A stretch of DNA of 64,000 nt from Armatimonadota bacterium. Its GTDB lineage: Bacteria; Sysuimicrobiota; Sysuimicrobiia; Sysuimicrobiales; Humicultoraceae. The position numbers and the translations under genes are program-made. Where the stretch lies: contig JAVKHP010000001.1 of assembly GCA_031459855.1 (NCBI GenBank), positions 2,687,906-2,751,905 on the forward strand, read 5' to 3'. The notes beneath the pieces are model-generated. The model was given only the letters and a program-made list of their open reading frames with translations. It was not told where the DNA came from and did not search any database. Positions 26,401 through 33,834 of this stretch are shown in pieces; the stretch's first letter is position 1; every line of letters begins with the position of its first letter.

Positions 26401-26913
26401 GTGGTCCAGGATCACGACGTCCACCCCATGCGCACGGGCCACGTCGGCAGCGGCATGGGCCGTGGTCCCGCAATCCACGGCGAGCAGCAGCCCGGCCCCG
26501 CGCGTTGCCAGCGTCGCGACCGCCTCCGGGTGGAGCCCGTACCCGTCGCGGCGTCGGTCGGGCACGTAGAAGTCGACGTTGCCACCCAGCGTCCGCAGTG
26601 CGCGCACGAGGATGGCCGTGGCCGTGACACCGTCGGCGTCGTAGTCGCCGTAGACCACGATGGGCCGGCGCGCTTCCAGCGCGCCGGCCACGCAGGCCAC
26701 CGCCCGGGCCATGTCCGCCAGCTGCAAGGGATCCTGAAGCCGGTCCAGGTGGGGAGCGAGGAACGCCTGGGCGGCCTGCGGGTCGCGCAGCCCGCGGTTG
26801 ACCAGCACCCGCGCCACCAGCGGATGCACGCCCAGGGCTGTGGTCAGGGTGGCTGCCGCCGGATCTGCCGGCGCAATCCGCCACCGGGTCCCCTGCCCCT
26901 GCGTGTGCGTCAC
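23410..26913 (-). CDS. recJ: RecJ exonuclease fused to HIRAN and RecQ-like helicase-fold region
   Basis: A 1167-residue protein, about twice the usual RecJ. Residues about 30-565 are RecJ: YGDYDADGVTATA (90), LDHHEPP (170), DHHA1 with GGHAMAAG (about 414), then the OB domain. About 607-695 is a HIRAN domain (VGVTYAGRQ... EPSNPRDPYAIAV... LGFLRA). About 750-1050 looks like a superfamily 2 helicase: YYHAGLPATLRR and LVLGTHATAPAICPDVRRVV echo RecQ motifs. The Walker A position reads GPGRGLVSS and the DExH position VVADALA, so ATPase activity is doubtful. The end resembles a winged helix. GTG at 26913 is chosen for the RecJ-like N terminus; the ribosome site is weak. Confidence 0.88.
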   Translation of the reverse strand: MTHTQGQGTRWRIAPADPAAATLTTALGVHPLVARVLVNRGLRDPQAAQAFLAPHLDRLQDPLQLADMARAVACVAGALEARRPIVVYGDYDADGVTATAILVRALRTLGGNVDFYVPDRRRDGYGLHPEAVATLATRGAGLLLAVDCGTTAHAAADVARAHGVDVVILDHHEPPEQLPAVAALVNPKRQSPRPGDYCAAGLALQLARALFARRGHMVPADLVALAAVGTIADAVTLLDDNRVLVAVGLAHLARRTLPGLAALADVAGLRSPFVVRDVSHGLAPRLNAAGRLADARDAVRLLLTEDPQEARALAQTLDRLNGQRRQLCDAVFAEALERVQRDGLGVRLAVVLAQEGWHPGVVGIVASQLAERLYRPVVLIALEGSSGRGSARSVPAVHLVEALRAADSHLLAYGGHAMAAGLSIAADAVDAFARAFEDAVAARVTADDLRPIVAIDAEVGLEALSQDLVDALGLLAPHGPGNPEPVFATRGLRAVATRLVGDGTHLRLVVGDGHRTAEVIAFREGEKAELLAFTQASVDLAYTLALDTWGDAPALRLVAVDMVTPGVDLDAVATDTRQVLERLFARASDYLDALESGRRPLEHAGAFHTKVVGVTYAGRQAVVPRVQPGERLRLVREPSNPRDPYAIAVCRLDGTHLGFLRARLAAHLAPAMDAGARYVATATAVTGGGARSWGLNILVERTGVADPEADDTISRVHWPEETDVPDALVAGLLRGRAPTCAQRDAWGRLRRGERLVVPLGPGRGLVSSAIIAALAVLARGRRPTVLAVPRAAVADAWWELAAPWLRALGVRAAAIHGAASPTVAGRVAEALAGDRLDVLIASLPWVERHPDAVAAAIVVADALAAEDLERLLDRAGEVVRLVVGPLPDALVRRCAARGLSMVAVGGGARETLRLVDRRGGGADVWAGPRANGKDGKTVVIVADPATSVTVAAGMRQDGRDDRIAYYHAGLPATLRRVLEDLFGAGRLDCLVLGTHATAPAICPDVRRVVALGLRPDPLLAVEELALAGADGRRATVILAYGPDHLAAAEGALAETFPPRDVLVRCYRAIRAAGGTVAGAPDQSPVLEGSGCSPLQLEAALAILTEAGVLTREDLGTVRYTLADVAGRVPLHRSLRYVEGERARAALAALRAWAGGPAATLLADLAAG

Positions 26914-27021
26914 CTCGCCACCATCACTGCAGGTCTGAGGCGACGTCGCCCCGCCTCCGTCCTCGTCCGGCGCGTCAGGCGGGACCTGGAACACCACAGC
27001 GGGCCGGGGACGCGCTGCACG

Positions 27022-27049
27022 TCGGTTCCCGCCCATCGCGCGCTGGCAC
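27022..27049. repeat. Direct repeat copy 1
   Basis: The 19-base block tcggttcccgcccatcgcg recurs exactly 80 bases further on, and similarity extends through ggcacc. It lies upstream of recJ on the minus strand. Confidence 0.6.
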
Positions 27050-27101
27050 CAAGACGTCGACGACTTCGTGCGTGGGAACGCCGATGGGAACGATGTGCAC
27101 C

Positions 27102-27128
27102 TCGGTTCCCGCCCATCGCGCCGGCACC
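27102..27128. repeat. Direct repeat copy 2
   Basis: Second copy of the block at 27022. Between the copies, cgatggg at 27082-27088 is the inverse of cccatcg at 27112-27118, so a hairpin with gggaac/gttccc arms is also possible. Confidence 0.6.
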
Positions 27129-27145
27129 GGCGGCCGGCGGCGCCT

Positions 27146-27430
27146 TCAGGCGCCGGGTTCCGGCCGGTCGCCCGGCACGCCCCGCGCCGCTTCCAGTTCG
27201 CGCACCCGGGCTTGCAGCTCGCGGACGCGCGCGCGCAGGTGCTGCTGGCCCAGCAGGCTGCTGACGAAGACCAAGAGGCCGCCGATCACGGCGCCGCCGA
27301 CGACGGCCAGGGCCACCGTGGTCTGCACCTGCCAGACGAGGAACCGGAGCACGACCGGGTCGGGGTTGTACAGGGCGAACACGGTCACCCCGACCAGCAA
27401 CAGCAGCGCGAACAGCGTGAACGCCGACAC
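27146..27430 (-). CDS. LapA/DUF1049-family membrane protein
   Basis: 94 residues with two membrane helices (about 4-22 and 40-62) separated by NPDPVVLRFLVWQVQ, the typical LapA-domain (DUF1049) linker. A basic coiled-coil tail follows (LRARVRELQARVRELEA). Relatives are called lipopolysaccharide assembly protein A, but the name says little in a possibly monoderm organism. GTG at 27430 has GGAGG six bases upstream. It lies 66 bases downstream of secF. Confidence 0.8.
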   Translation of the reverse strand: MSAFTLFALLLLVGVTVFALYNPDPVVLRFLVWQVQTTVALAVVGGAVIGGLLVFVSSLLGQQHLRARVRELQARVRELEAARGVPGDRPEPGA

Positions 27431-27496
27431 GTCGCCCTCCTCACCTGCTGCCGGTCGCACGGCACGTCACAGACGCCACCCCTGGCAGGTACCGGG

Positions 27497-28507
27497 TCAG
27501 CGCCGGCGACTCCGCCGGCGTCCCGGTGCGGACGGCGCGGCCGCACTGACCGCAGCCTCCGGTGCGGGACCCTGCGCGGCCAGCGCCGCACGCCCGCGCC
27601 CGGCCCGCCGTTCGGCCCAGAGGTGCCAGTCGACGAGCAGCGCGCTGGCGTTGAACACGGACGAGTACGCCCCGGTGAGAATCCCCACGATCAGCCCAAA
27701 CGCGAAGTCCCGGGTGGTGGAGCCCCCGAAGAGGTAGAGCGCCCCAAGCGCCAGCAGGGTCGTCAGCACCGTGTTGATGGAGCGCACCAGCGCTTCCAGC
27801 AGGCTGCGGTTGACCAAACGGTCGAAGGGCTCGCGCGTCCGCAGGGCCAGGTTCTCCCGGATCCGGTCGAAGACCACGATCGTGTCGTTGATCGAGTAGC
27901 CGACCACCGTGAGGAGCACGGCCACGAAGCTGCTGTTGACCTCCTTGCGGGTCAGGGCGAAGACCCCCACGACGACCAGCAGGTCGTGCAGCAGGGCGGC
28001 GTCGGCCGTGAGCGCGTAGCGCACGGACCGGAACCGATAGGAGATGTACAGCACCTGCAGGGCCAGGCCCAGGACGACCGCCACGATGGCCACGTTGCGC
28101 AGCTCTCTGCCGATCTTCGGCGAGACCTGCTCGTGCTGCAGCACCGTGACGCGGCCAAACTGCGCGCGTAGTGCCGCCAGCATCCCCTCACGGGCCTCCG
28201 CCGCCATCGGCCGGGTGCGGATGAACAGCAGGCCGTCGCGCTCCTCCTGGCCGCCGCGCTGGATGATGCTCTGCCCCACCGCGTAGCGGTCCACCACAGC
28301 ACGCACTTGGTCGAGGGTGAAGGGCCGTTCGACCCGCAGCTGGAAGAAGTCGCCGCCGGTGAAGTCGACCCCCCAGTTGAGGGCACCGCGGCCCTGGGCC
28401 GCGTGCCAGACCAGGGCCACCACCCCGGGCACGATGACCAGCAGCGACAGCAGGTAGCCCCATCGGCGGCGGCCGATGATGTCCCACAGGCGAGGCGCGT
28501 CGGTCAT
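27497..28507 (-). CDS. secF: Protein translocase subunit SecF
   Basis: 336 residues, six predicted membrane helices. An N-terminal helix precedes GVDFTGGDFFQLRV, the SecF signature. A periplasmic-side domain follows, then a helix bundle with VVGYSINDTIVVFDRIREN, the conserved proton-path region. The C-terminal tail is Ala/Pro/Arg-rich. ATG overlaps the secD stop as ATGA. With SecD it uses the proton gradient to help export through SecYEG. Confidence 0.95.
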   Translation of the reverse strand: MTDAPRLWDIIGRRRWGYLLSLLVIVPGVVALVWHAAQGRGALNWGVDFTGGDFFQLRVERPFTLDQVRAVVDRYAVGQSIIQRGGQEERDGLLFIRTRPMAAEAREGMLAALRAQFGRVTVLQHEQVSPKIGRELRNVAIVAVVLGLALQVLYISYRFRSVRYALTADAALLHDLLVVVGVFALTRKEVNSSFVAVLLTVVGYSINDTIVVFDRIRENLALRTREPFDRLVNRSLLEALVRSINTVLTTLLALGALYLFGGSTTRDFAFGLIVGILTGAYSSVFNASALLVDWHLWAERRAGRGRAALAAQGPAPEAAVSAAAPSAPGRRRSRRR

Positions 28508-29865
28508 CGTCGCGCCCCTCCCGCCATGCGCTCCAGCGCGCCGCCCAGGCCCAGGGCGTCGAGGCCGTCGGCGAGCGCCCGGGTGACCACGATGGCCGTG
28601 AACATGCTGACGACGACGCCGACGCTGAGCGTGACGGCGAACCCGCGGATGGGCCCGCTACCCAGCAGGAAGAGCACCAGCGCCGCCAGCAACGTGGTGA
28701 CGTTCGAGTCCAGGATGGTGGTCATGGCGCGCCGCCATCCGGCCGTCATCGCCGCCCGCACGCCCTTCCCGCCCCGCAGCTCCTCTTTCATCTTCTCGAA
28801 GATGATCACGTTGGCGTCGTCCGCCATGCCCACCGACAGCACGATGCCGGCCACGCCCGGGAGCGTCAGCGTAGCGCCCAGACCGGTCAGGACCGCGACG
28901 AGGAACACCAGGTAGGCCGCCAGCGCCAGGACGGCGAGCACGCCGGCGGCCCCGTAGTAGAGGGCCATGAACCCCGCCACGGCCACGGAGGCGATGCCAG
29001 CGGCTTTCAGGCTGGCCTGAATCGAGTCACGGCCCAGCTGGGGGCCCACGGTGCGGTTCTCCACCACCTCGACGGGGATGGGGAGCGCACCGCCCCGCAG
29101 CAGCACGGCCAGGTCCCGGGCCTCCTCGATGGACCGAAACCCGCCGCTGATGACCCCCCGCCCGCCGGTGATGCGGTCGCGGATCACCGGCGACGAGATC
29201 ACCTCGTTGTCGAGCACGATGGTGAGGTAGCGGCCGATGTTCTTGCCGGTGAACTCCTCGAAGATCCGGCTGCCGCGGCCGTGGAACTCGAACTGCACGA
29301 TGGGCTCGGCGGTGGTCTGGTCGAACGCGGCACGGGCATCCCGCAGGTCCGCGCCGGTGAGCACCACCTTCTTCTCCAGCGCCAGCGGCGCCGGCGGGGC
29401 CTGCCCGGCCGGCGCGGGCAGGGTGACGGTCTTGCCATCAGCGCTCCACCGCGCGCCCTCGGGCAGCTGCTGGGTCCCGGTGTCGACGAACTCCAGCAGC
29501 GCGGTCGTGCCGATGAGCCGGATGGCCCGGTCGGGATCCTCGATGCCGGGCAGCTCGACGATGATCCGCGTCGCGCCCTGGCGCTGGATGGTCGGCTCCA
29601 CGACCCCCAGCTGGTCGATGCGCCGCTCGATCACCCGCATGGCGGCGTCCACCGCTTCGGGTGTGGCCTTCGTGGTGGGCGAGTCGCGGCCTTCGAGCAC
29701 CAGCAGGCTGCCACCCTGGAGATCGAGGCCGAGGTTCATGCGCAGGGCGGCGCCCTGCCACGCCGGACGCCATCCGTGGAGACGAACCGGCTGGAAGGCG
29801 ATCTGCACGGCGACCAGCACCAGGACGAGGATCAGGAGTAGCCGAAGACCGACGCGCGATCCCAC
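28504..29865 (-). CDS. secD: Protein translocase subunit SecD
   Basis: 453 residues. An N-terminal membrane helix is followed by LGLDLQGGSLLVLEG, the P1 domain, and a helix bundle holding GMADDANVIIFEKMKEE. The family motif is usually GMAVDANVLIFERIKEE; here Val is Asp, putting two acids side by side. GTG at 29865 follows AAGGGGAT by seven bases. A consensus promoter lies upstream, with an unusual hairpin-plus-T-run in the first bases of the transcript. Confidence 0.94.
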   Translation of the reverse strand: MGSRVGLRLLLILVLVLVAVQIAFQPVRLHGWRPAWQGAALRMNLGLDLQGGSLLVLEGRDSPTTKATPEAVDAAMRVIERRIDQLGVVEPTIQRQGATRIIVELPGIEDPDRAIRLIGTTALLEFVDTGTQQLPEGARWSADGKTVTLPAPAGQAPPAPLALEKKVVLTGADLRDARAAFDQTTAEPIVQFEFHGRGSRIFEEFTGKNIGRYLTIVLDNEVISSPVIRDRITGGRGVISGGFRSIEEARDLAVLLRGGALPIPVEVVENRTVGPQLGRDSIQASLKAAGIASVAVAGFMALYYGAAGVLAVLALAAYLVFLVAVLTGLGATLTLPGVAGIVLSVGMADDANVIIFEKMKEELRGGKGVRAAMTAGWRRAMTTILDSNVTTLLAALVLFLLGSGPIRGFAVTLSVGVVVSMFTAIVVTRALADGLDALGLGGALERMAGGARR

Positions 29866-29908
29866 CGGGCAATCCCCTTTCGATCACGGGCGCAGCGCGC
29901 GAGGGCGC

Positions 29909-29929
29909 AAAAAAAGAGGGCCACGGCCC
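29909..29929 (-). terminator. Hairpin and U tract at the start of the secDF leader
   Basis: The minus strand reads GGGCCGTGGCCC then TC and seven T. The short stem begins at or next to the expected transcription start, so it would form in the first 25 bases of the RNA. It looks like an intrinsic terminator but is very short (4-5 pairs). It could be an attenuator or a 5' cap hairpin. Confidence 0.45.
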
Positions 29930-29934
29930 GGCTC

Positions 29935-29964
29935 ATTATAGGCGTCTGAGGAATGCAGTGTCAA
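29935..29964 (-). promoter_or_regulatory. Consensus promoter of secDF
   Basis: Perfect TTGACA (29964-29959) and perfect TATAAT (29940-29935) with an 18-base spacer on the minus strand. The bases TTGACACTGCA and CTATAATG recur in the yceD operon promoter at 42656-42685. Confidence 0.8.
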
Positions 29965-30008
29965 ACCACGGGCCCACCGGCCCACCGACGCCGCATGCGG
30001 GCAGGGGG

Positions 30009-31019
30009 ATGGCCGTAGCGCCCACGAACACTGCGTCCGTGAGCCTGTGGCCCGCTGGCGCCGAGGCGACGCCGCGTCCCCTCCGTGTGGACGGCTGCGA
30101 GGTCTTCGTGGGCACCTGTTCGTGGGCCGACCGGGGCCTTCTGGCCAGCGACTTCTATCCGCGCGGCGCCCGCACCGACCCGCAGGCGCGCCTGCAGCAC
30201 TACGCATCCGTCTTCCCCACCGTCGAAGTGGACGCGTCGTACCACGCGCTCCAGCCCGCCGAGCGCGCGCGCCAGTGGCTGGCGTGGACGCCACCGTCGT
30301 TTCGGTTCAACGTGAAGGCCTTCGCCTGGCTGACCGGACACGAGAGCGACCCGCGGCGGCTGCCGCCGGGCATCGCGGCGCTGCTCCCGGCTGCGCTGCG
30401 GGAGGGCGGGCCGGTGGCGGGCACGCACGTGCCCGAGGAGGCGCTCGCGGCCGCCTGGGACGCCTTCGCGGCCTTCGTCGACGTCTTCGCGCGCGCAGGC
30501 CGGCTCGGCTACGTCCTGTTCCAGTTTCCCAAGGGCCGGGGCTTCTCGCCCGACCTGCTGGCCTCGCTTGAGGCCTGGATGCCGTACCTGCGCGCCTGGC
30601 CGGTGGCCGTCGAGATCCGCCACCGGGACTGGCTGTTCCGCCGCCACCGCGAGACCTTCCTGGGCTACCTGCGCGCGCGCGGCTTCGCCTACGTCGTCCC
30701 CGACCTGGTCCAGGCGCAGTACCTCCCTCCGCCGGAGCTCGTCGTCACCGCCGACTGGTCCGTGGTGCGGTTTCACGGCCGCAACCCTGCGCTGCTGGAG
30801 CGGCGGGCGCCTACCGAGCGGGCCTACGACTACCTGTACTCGCCAGACGAGCTCTGCGCCTGGGCCCGCGACGCCCGCACGCTCGCGGGCCAGGTGCGGA
30901 CACTGTACTTGATGTTCAACAACCACGCGCGGGGTCACGCAGCGCGCAACGCCCGCCAGATGGTCGACCTGTTGGCCGGCGGCTTCGACGATCCCGCAGG
31001 CGCAGCGCGGGCACAGTGA
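30009..31019 (+). CDS. DUF72 TIM-barrel protein
   Basis: 336 residues of the DUF72 (YecE-like) family. The signatures are VGTCSWADRGLLASDFYP (about 31), a VEVDASYHALQP region, FRFNVKAFAWLTGH, then VAVEIRHRDWL and VVRFHGRN. Function is unknown; an endonuclease-like TIM barrel has been proposed. An insertion of about 40 residues at 110-150 makes it longer than most. ATG at 30009 directly follows a G run, so the start is not certain. It is divergent from secDF. Confidence 0.85.
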   Translation: MAVAPTNTASVSLWPAGAEATPRPLRVDGCEVFVGTCSWADRGLLASDFYPRGARTDPQARLQHYASVFPTVEVDASYHALQPAERARQWLAWTPPSFRFNVKAFAWLTGHESDPRRLPPGIAALLPAALREGGPVAGTHVPEEALAAAWDAFAAFVDVFARAGRLGYVLFQFPKGRGFSPDLLASLEAWMPYLRAWPVAVEIRHRDWLFRRHRETFLGYLRARGFAYVVPDLVQAQYLPPPELVVTADWSVVRFHGRNPALLERRAPTERAYDYLYSPDELCAWARDARTLAGQVRTLYLMFNNHARGHAARNARQMVDLLAGGFDDPAGAARAQ

Positions 31020-31084
31020 CGCGTCCGAGACGGCCACGCCCGAGATGCCGGTGTGCTGGTGCCGGAAGGCTGCAACCGGCGCGC

Positions 31085-31933
31085 TCAGCGCGGGACCACC
31101 CGGAACCGCAGGTACCACTCGCGGACGTCGGGCGCGCGATACTGGTACTCGCTGACGAGGACGAGCTGCGCCCGCGCGCCGCCCAGCAGACCCGCCAGCA
31201 CCCGCGGGTCGGGGACGCCGGCGATCTGCGCGGTGACGGTCACGAACAGCTCGTCGACCAGGCCGGCGTCGGCCAGCCGACGGTTGAACGCGGGGCCGCC
31301 CTCCGCCAGCAGGCGGCGCCATCCGCGCGCCGCGAGCAGCCCCAGGGCAGCAGCGAGATCGACCTCGCCGCCGGGACCGACCGGCGTGACGAGCACCTCC
31401 GCACCGGCTGCTTCCAGCTGGCGCCGGTCGGCTGCGCGCGCGAGTTCGGTGGTCAGGACCACGGGCCGCACCTCGCCGTGGGTGAAGAACCGCTTGGCCA
31501 GCACCTCCGGGGCGAACTCCGCCCGCCGCGTAACGACGACGGCTGCGGGGTTCGCCGGGCGGCCGCTGGCGCGGCGGGCGGCCTGCAGCACCGGATGGGT
31601 GACCGCCACCACGTCGTTGCGACGCAGGGTGCCTGCGCCGCTGAGTACCGCATCGGCCCAGCCCCGCAGGGTGTGGAACAGGTAGTGATCGACCGCGGAG
31701 CCGAGCGTCCACGCCCTGCCGTCGACCGCCACGGCGCCGTCGAGGGTCTGCACCATGTTGACGATCACCGCCGGCCGGTCGGCCGGGACGCGTACGTCCA
31801 GGTCGCGGTAGACCTCGGCCAGCGGCTCGGTCGCCGGAAAGGGTCGGGAGGCGTGGTACACCAGGTGGAGCACGTCGGGCAGAGCGTCCGGCCCGTCGTG
31901 GCGGCGCGGTGCGTCAGAACTCAATGACCGCAC
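31085..31933 (-). CDS. RibD C-terminal-like (DHFR-fold) reductase
   Basis: About 282 residues. The DHFR-fold RibD_C core is visible: PAVIVNMVQTLDGAVAVDGR, DHYLFHTLRGWADAVLSGAGTLR and LLAEGGPAFNRRLADAGLVDELF. It lacks the N-terminal deaminase, and no rib genes are near, so the natural substrate is not certain; stand-alone members reduce pyrimidines or other dinucleotide-linked substrates. GTG at 31933 overlaps the preceding FAD gene by 20 bases and has no strong ribosome site. It is the last gene of the paa-side minus-strand run. Confidence 0.8.
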   Translation of the reverse strand: MRSLSSDAPRRHDGPDALPDVLHLVYHASRPFPATEPLAEVYRDLDVRVPADRPAVIVNMVQTLDGAVAVDGRAWTLGSAVDHYLFHTLRGWADAVLSGAGTLRRNDVVAVTHPVLQAARRASGRPANPAAVVVTRRAEFAPEVLAKRFFTHGEVRPVVLTTELARAADRRQLEAAGAEVLVTPVGPGGEVDLAAALGLLAARGWRRLLAEGGPAFNRRLADAGLVDELFVTVTAQIAGVPDPRVLAGLLGGARAQLVLVSEYQYRAPDVREWYLRFRVVPR

Positions 31934-33308
31934 CGGCGTGCACGAGCCGCCGCTGTACCTCGCGCACCAGGTCGGGCTCTGCAGCCAGCTGGTGCGGGGT
32001 CACCCCGTGCTCGACCGCCACCGCCGCCGCCACGCCCACGGCCTGCCCCATGGCCATGGTGGTGGGCACGACCCGGGCGGAGCCCGCCGCCTGGTAGGTG
32101 GCCGAGAACGCCCGGCTGGCGACGAACAGCCCGTCCACGCCGGCGGTGACCAGCGCCCGCAACGGGATGGTGTACATCCGCCGTACGGGCTTGAACGGGT
32201 AGCGCTCGCCTTTCCGGTACTGGTGCAGGTCGATCGGGTACGAGCCGACCGCCACGCGATCCCAGAACACCCGGCTCGCGGCGATGTCGTCGGCGGTGAG
32301 CGTGTAGAGACCGGCCAGGTGACGGGTCTCGCGGACGTAGAGCTCCGGCGCGAGTTCCACCAGCCGCGCACGCTCGAATCCCGGCACGTGCGCTCGCAGG
32401 TACGCCAGCAGCCGCGGGATCTCGGCGCGCGCGCGCTCGTACCCCTCGCGCACCGAGGCGGGATCGGTCCCGTCGACGTCGTGCACCTGCAGGGCGTTGA
32501 TCCAGATGGTCCCGTCGGGCAGCCGTCCCAGGTTGAGGTCATGGGCCGAGGTCCGCTCGTCGGCCGCCTGGTAGTTGAACATCAGGTCACGGAACCCCCA
32601 CGCGTAGCCGCCCAGCGCGCCGCTGGGCTGGCGGCCGCGCCGGTGCGACCAGGCGTAGTGGACGGCCGCGCGCCAGTCGACGCCGGCCACGCGGAACAGG
32701 AGCGTGGCGGGCATCGCCCGGCGGTCCAGACCCGAGGTCTCCCGCCCGTAGGTGAACCGCACACCGGCCGCCGCCGCGAGGTCGCCGTCGTCGGTGGCGT
32801 CGATCACCACCGCTGCCCTGGCCGGCCGGACCTCGCCGTCGGGGAACCGCAGGAGGGCGCCCTTGACCCGCGCGCCGTCGCGCAGCGGTCGGACGACCTC
32901 GGTCTGGAGGAGGAGCTGGATCCCCGGCTCGGCCTCGACGAGCTCGCGCAGGACCCGGCGCGCGTGCCGTGGGTCGAACGTGACCCCCCCGAGCCGCCCG
33001 TAGACCTCGAGGAAGATGCCGCGGACGAGGTGCTCGCCGTTGGGCTTGCGGCTGAGGTCCACCATGTTGAGCATCGCGCCCGTCCACACGGTGCCCAGGT
33101 AGGGCCGGCGCTCGACCAGCAGCACCGTGCGCCCCTGGCGGGCCGCCGCCACCGCGGCGGCCACCCCCGCCGGGCTGCCGCCGACCACGAGGACGTCGGC
33201 AGCGAGCACCGGGGGCCGCAGGTCCCGCCGCAACATCTGGGGACGCGCCAGGACCAGCACCACGCCGCCCAGGCAGGCGAGCAGGGCGGCCAGCGCCCGG
33301 GCCCGCAC
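31914..33308 (-). CDS. FAD-dependent oxidoreductase with N-terminal membrane or export segment
   Basis: 464 residues. A hydrophobic N terminus (LAALLACLGGVVLVLA) is followed by a dinucleotide-binding motif VLVVGGSPAGVAAAVAAARQG and VLLVERRPYLGTVWTG. ATDDGDLAAAAG and the late GLFVASRAFSATYQAAGSARV place it in the FAD_oxidored (PF12831-like) group, often found with secreted or sugar-related enzymes. The substrate is unknown. GTG at 33308 lies ten bases after paaD. Its membership of the paa operon suggests an accessory oxidation, which is inference. Confidence 0.8.
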   Translation of the reverse strand: MRARALAALLACLGGVVLVLARPQMLRRDLRPPVLAADVLVVGGSPAGVAAAVAAARQGRTVLLVERRPYLGTVWTGAMLNMVDLSRKPNGEHLVRGIFLEVYGRLGGVTFDPRHARRVLRELVEAEPGIQLLLQTEVVRPLRDGARVKGALLRFPDGEVRPARAAVVIDATDDGDLAAAAGVRFTYGRETSGLDRRAMPATLLFRVAGVDWRAAVHYAWSHRRGRQPSGALGGYAWGFRDLMFNYQAADERTSAHDLNLGRLPDGTIWINALQVHDVDGTDPASVREGYERARAEIPRLLAYLRAHVPGFERARLVELAPELYVRETRHLAGLYTLTADDIAASRVFWDRVAVGSYPIDLHQYRKGERYPFKPVRRMYTIPLRALVTAGVDGLFVASRAFSATYQAAGSARVVPTTMAMGQAVGVAAAVAVEHGVTPHQLAAEPDLVREVQRRLVHAGAVIEF

Positions 33309-33318
33309 GGCCGCGCGC

Positions 33319-33828
33319 CTAGTCCGCGGGCTGCCGCGCTGCCGGTGCTGCTAGCGGGACGGGGTCGCCGGGCGGCTTGAAGCGCTCGATGGGATTGCGG
33401 CAGTCGCGGCAGTAGTAGACTGCCCGGCACAGCGTGGGGCCAAACGCGTTCTCCAGGACGGTGTTCGTCGAGCCGCAGTAGGGGCAGGCCGCGGGCTCGG
33501 CCAGGGTCCGGTGCGGGACGCTGAGCCCGTGAGCCGACAGCCGCGCGCGCGCCGCGGGCGTCAGGCGGTCCAGGGTCCAGGGCACGTCGTACCGGAACTC
33601 GACGTCGGCGCCGCGCACCCCCGGCAGCTCCAAGACCCGGGCGCGCACCCGCGCGCGGATCACCTCGAGCGCCGGACAGCCCATGAACGTGGGCACCAGG
33701 AGCACCCGCACCCTGTCGTCGCAGACCTCGACCGTCTCCACGAGGCCCAGGTCCGTGATGGCCACGGGCAGTTCCGGGTCCTCGATGGTCCCCAACGCCC
33801 GCCAGACCTCGTCACGGGTCACTGCCAT
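33319..33828 (-). CDS. paaD: PaaD, maturation factor of 1,2-phenylacetyl-CoA epoxidase
   Basis: 169 residues. N-terminal MIP18/DUF59 domain with TIEDPELPVAITDLGLVE and VPTFMGCPALEVI, then a C-terminal zinc-ribbon CPYCGSTNT...CRDC. Both features are typical of PaaD (older name PaaJ), needed for Fe-S or diiron assembly of the epoxidase. ATG at 33828 follows GGTGAG. It is just downstream of paaC, six bases apart. Confidence 0.9.
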   Translation of the reverse strand: MAVTRDEVWRALGTIEDPELPVAITDLGLVETVEVCDDRVRVLLVPTFMGCPALEVIRARVRARVLELPGVRGADVEFRYDVPWTLDRLTPAARARLSAHGLSVPHRTLAEPAACPYCGSTNTVLENAFGPTLCRAVYYCRDCRNPIERFKPPGDPVPLAAPAARQPAD

Positions 33829-33834
33829 GGATAC

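Larger units (their letters stand above)
26914..27145. other. recJ upstream gap with repeats
   Basis: No gene is supported. It holds two imperfect 28-base direct repeats (27022 and 27102) and an inverted partial copy between them. No clear promoter was read here. Confidence 0.45.

Noticed and set aside
29961-31712. Minus-strand open frame opposite the DUF72 gene
   Set aside because: Low-complexity translation, no start signal, and DUF72 motifs are clear on the other strand.
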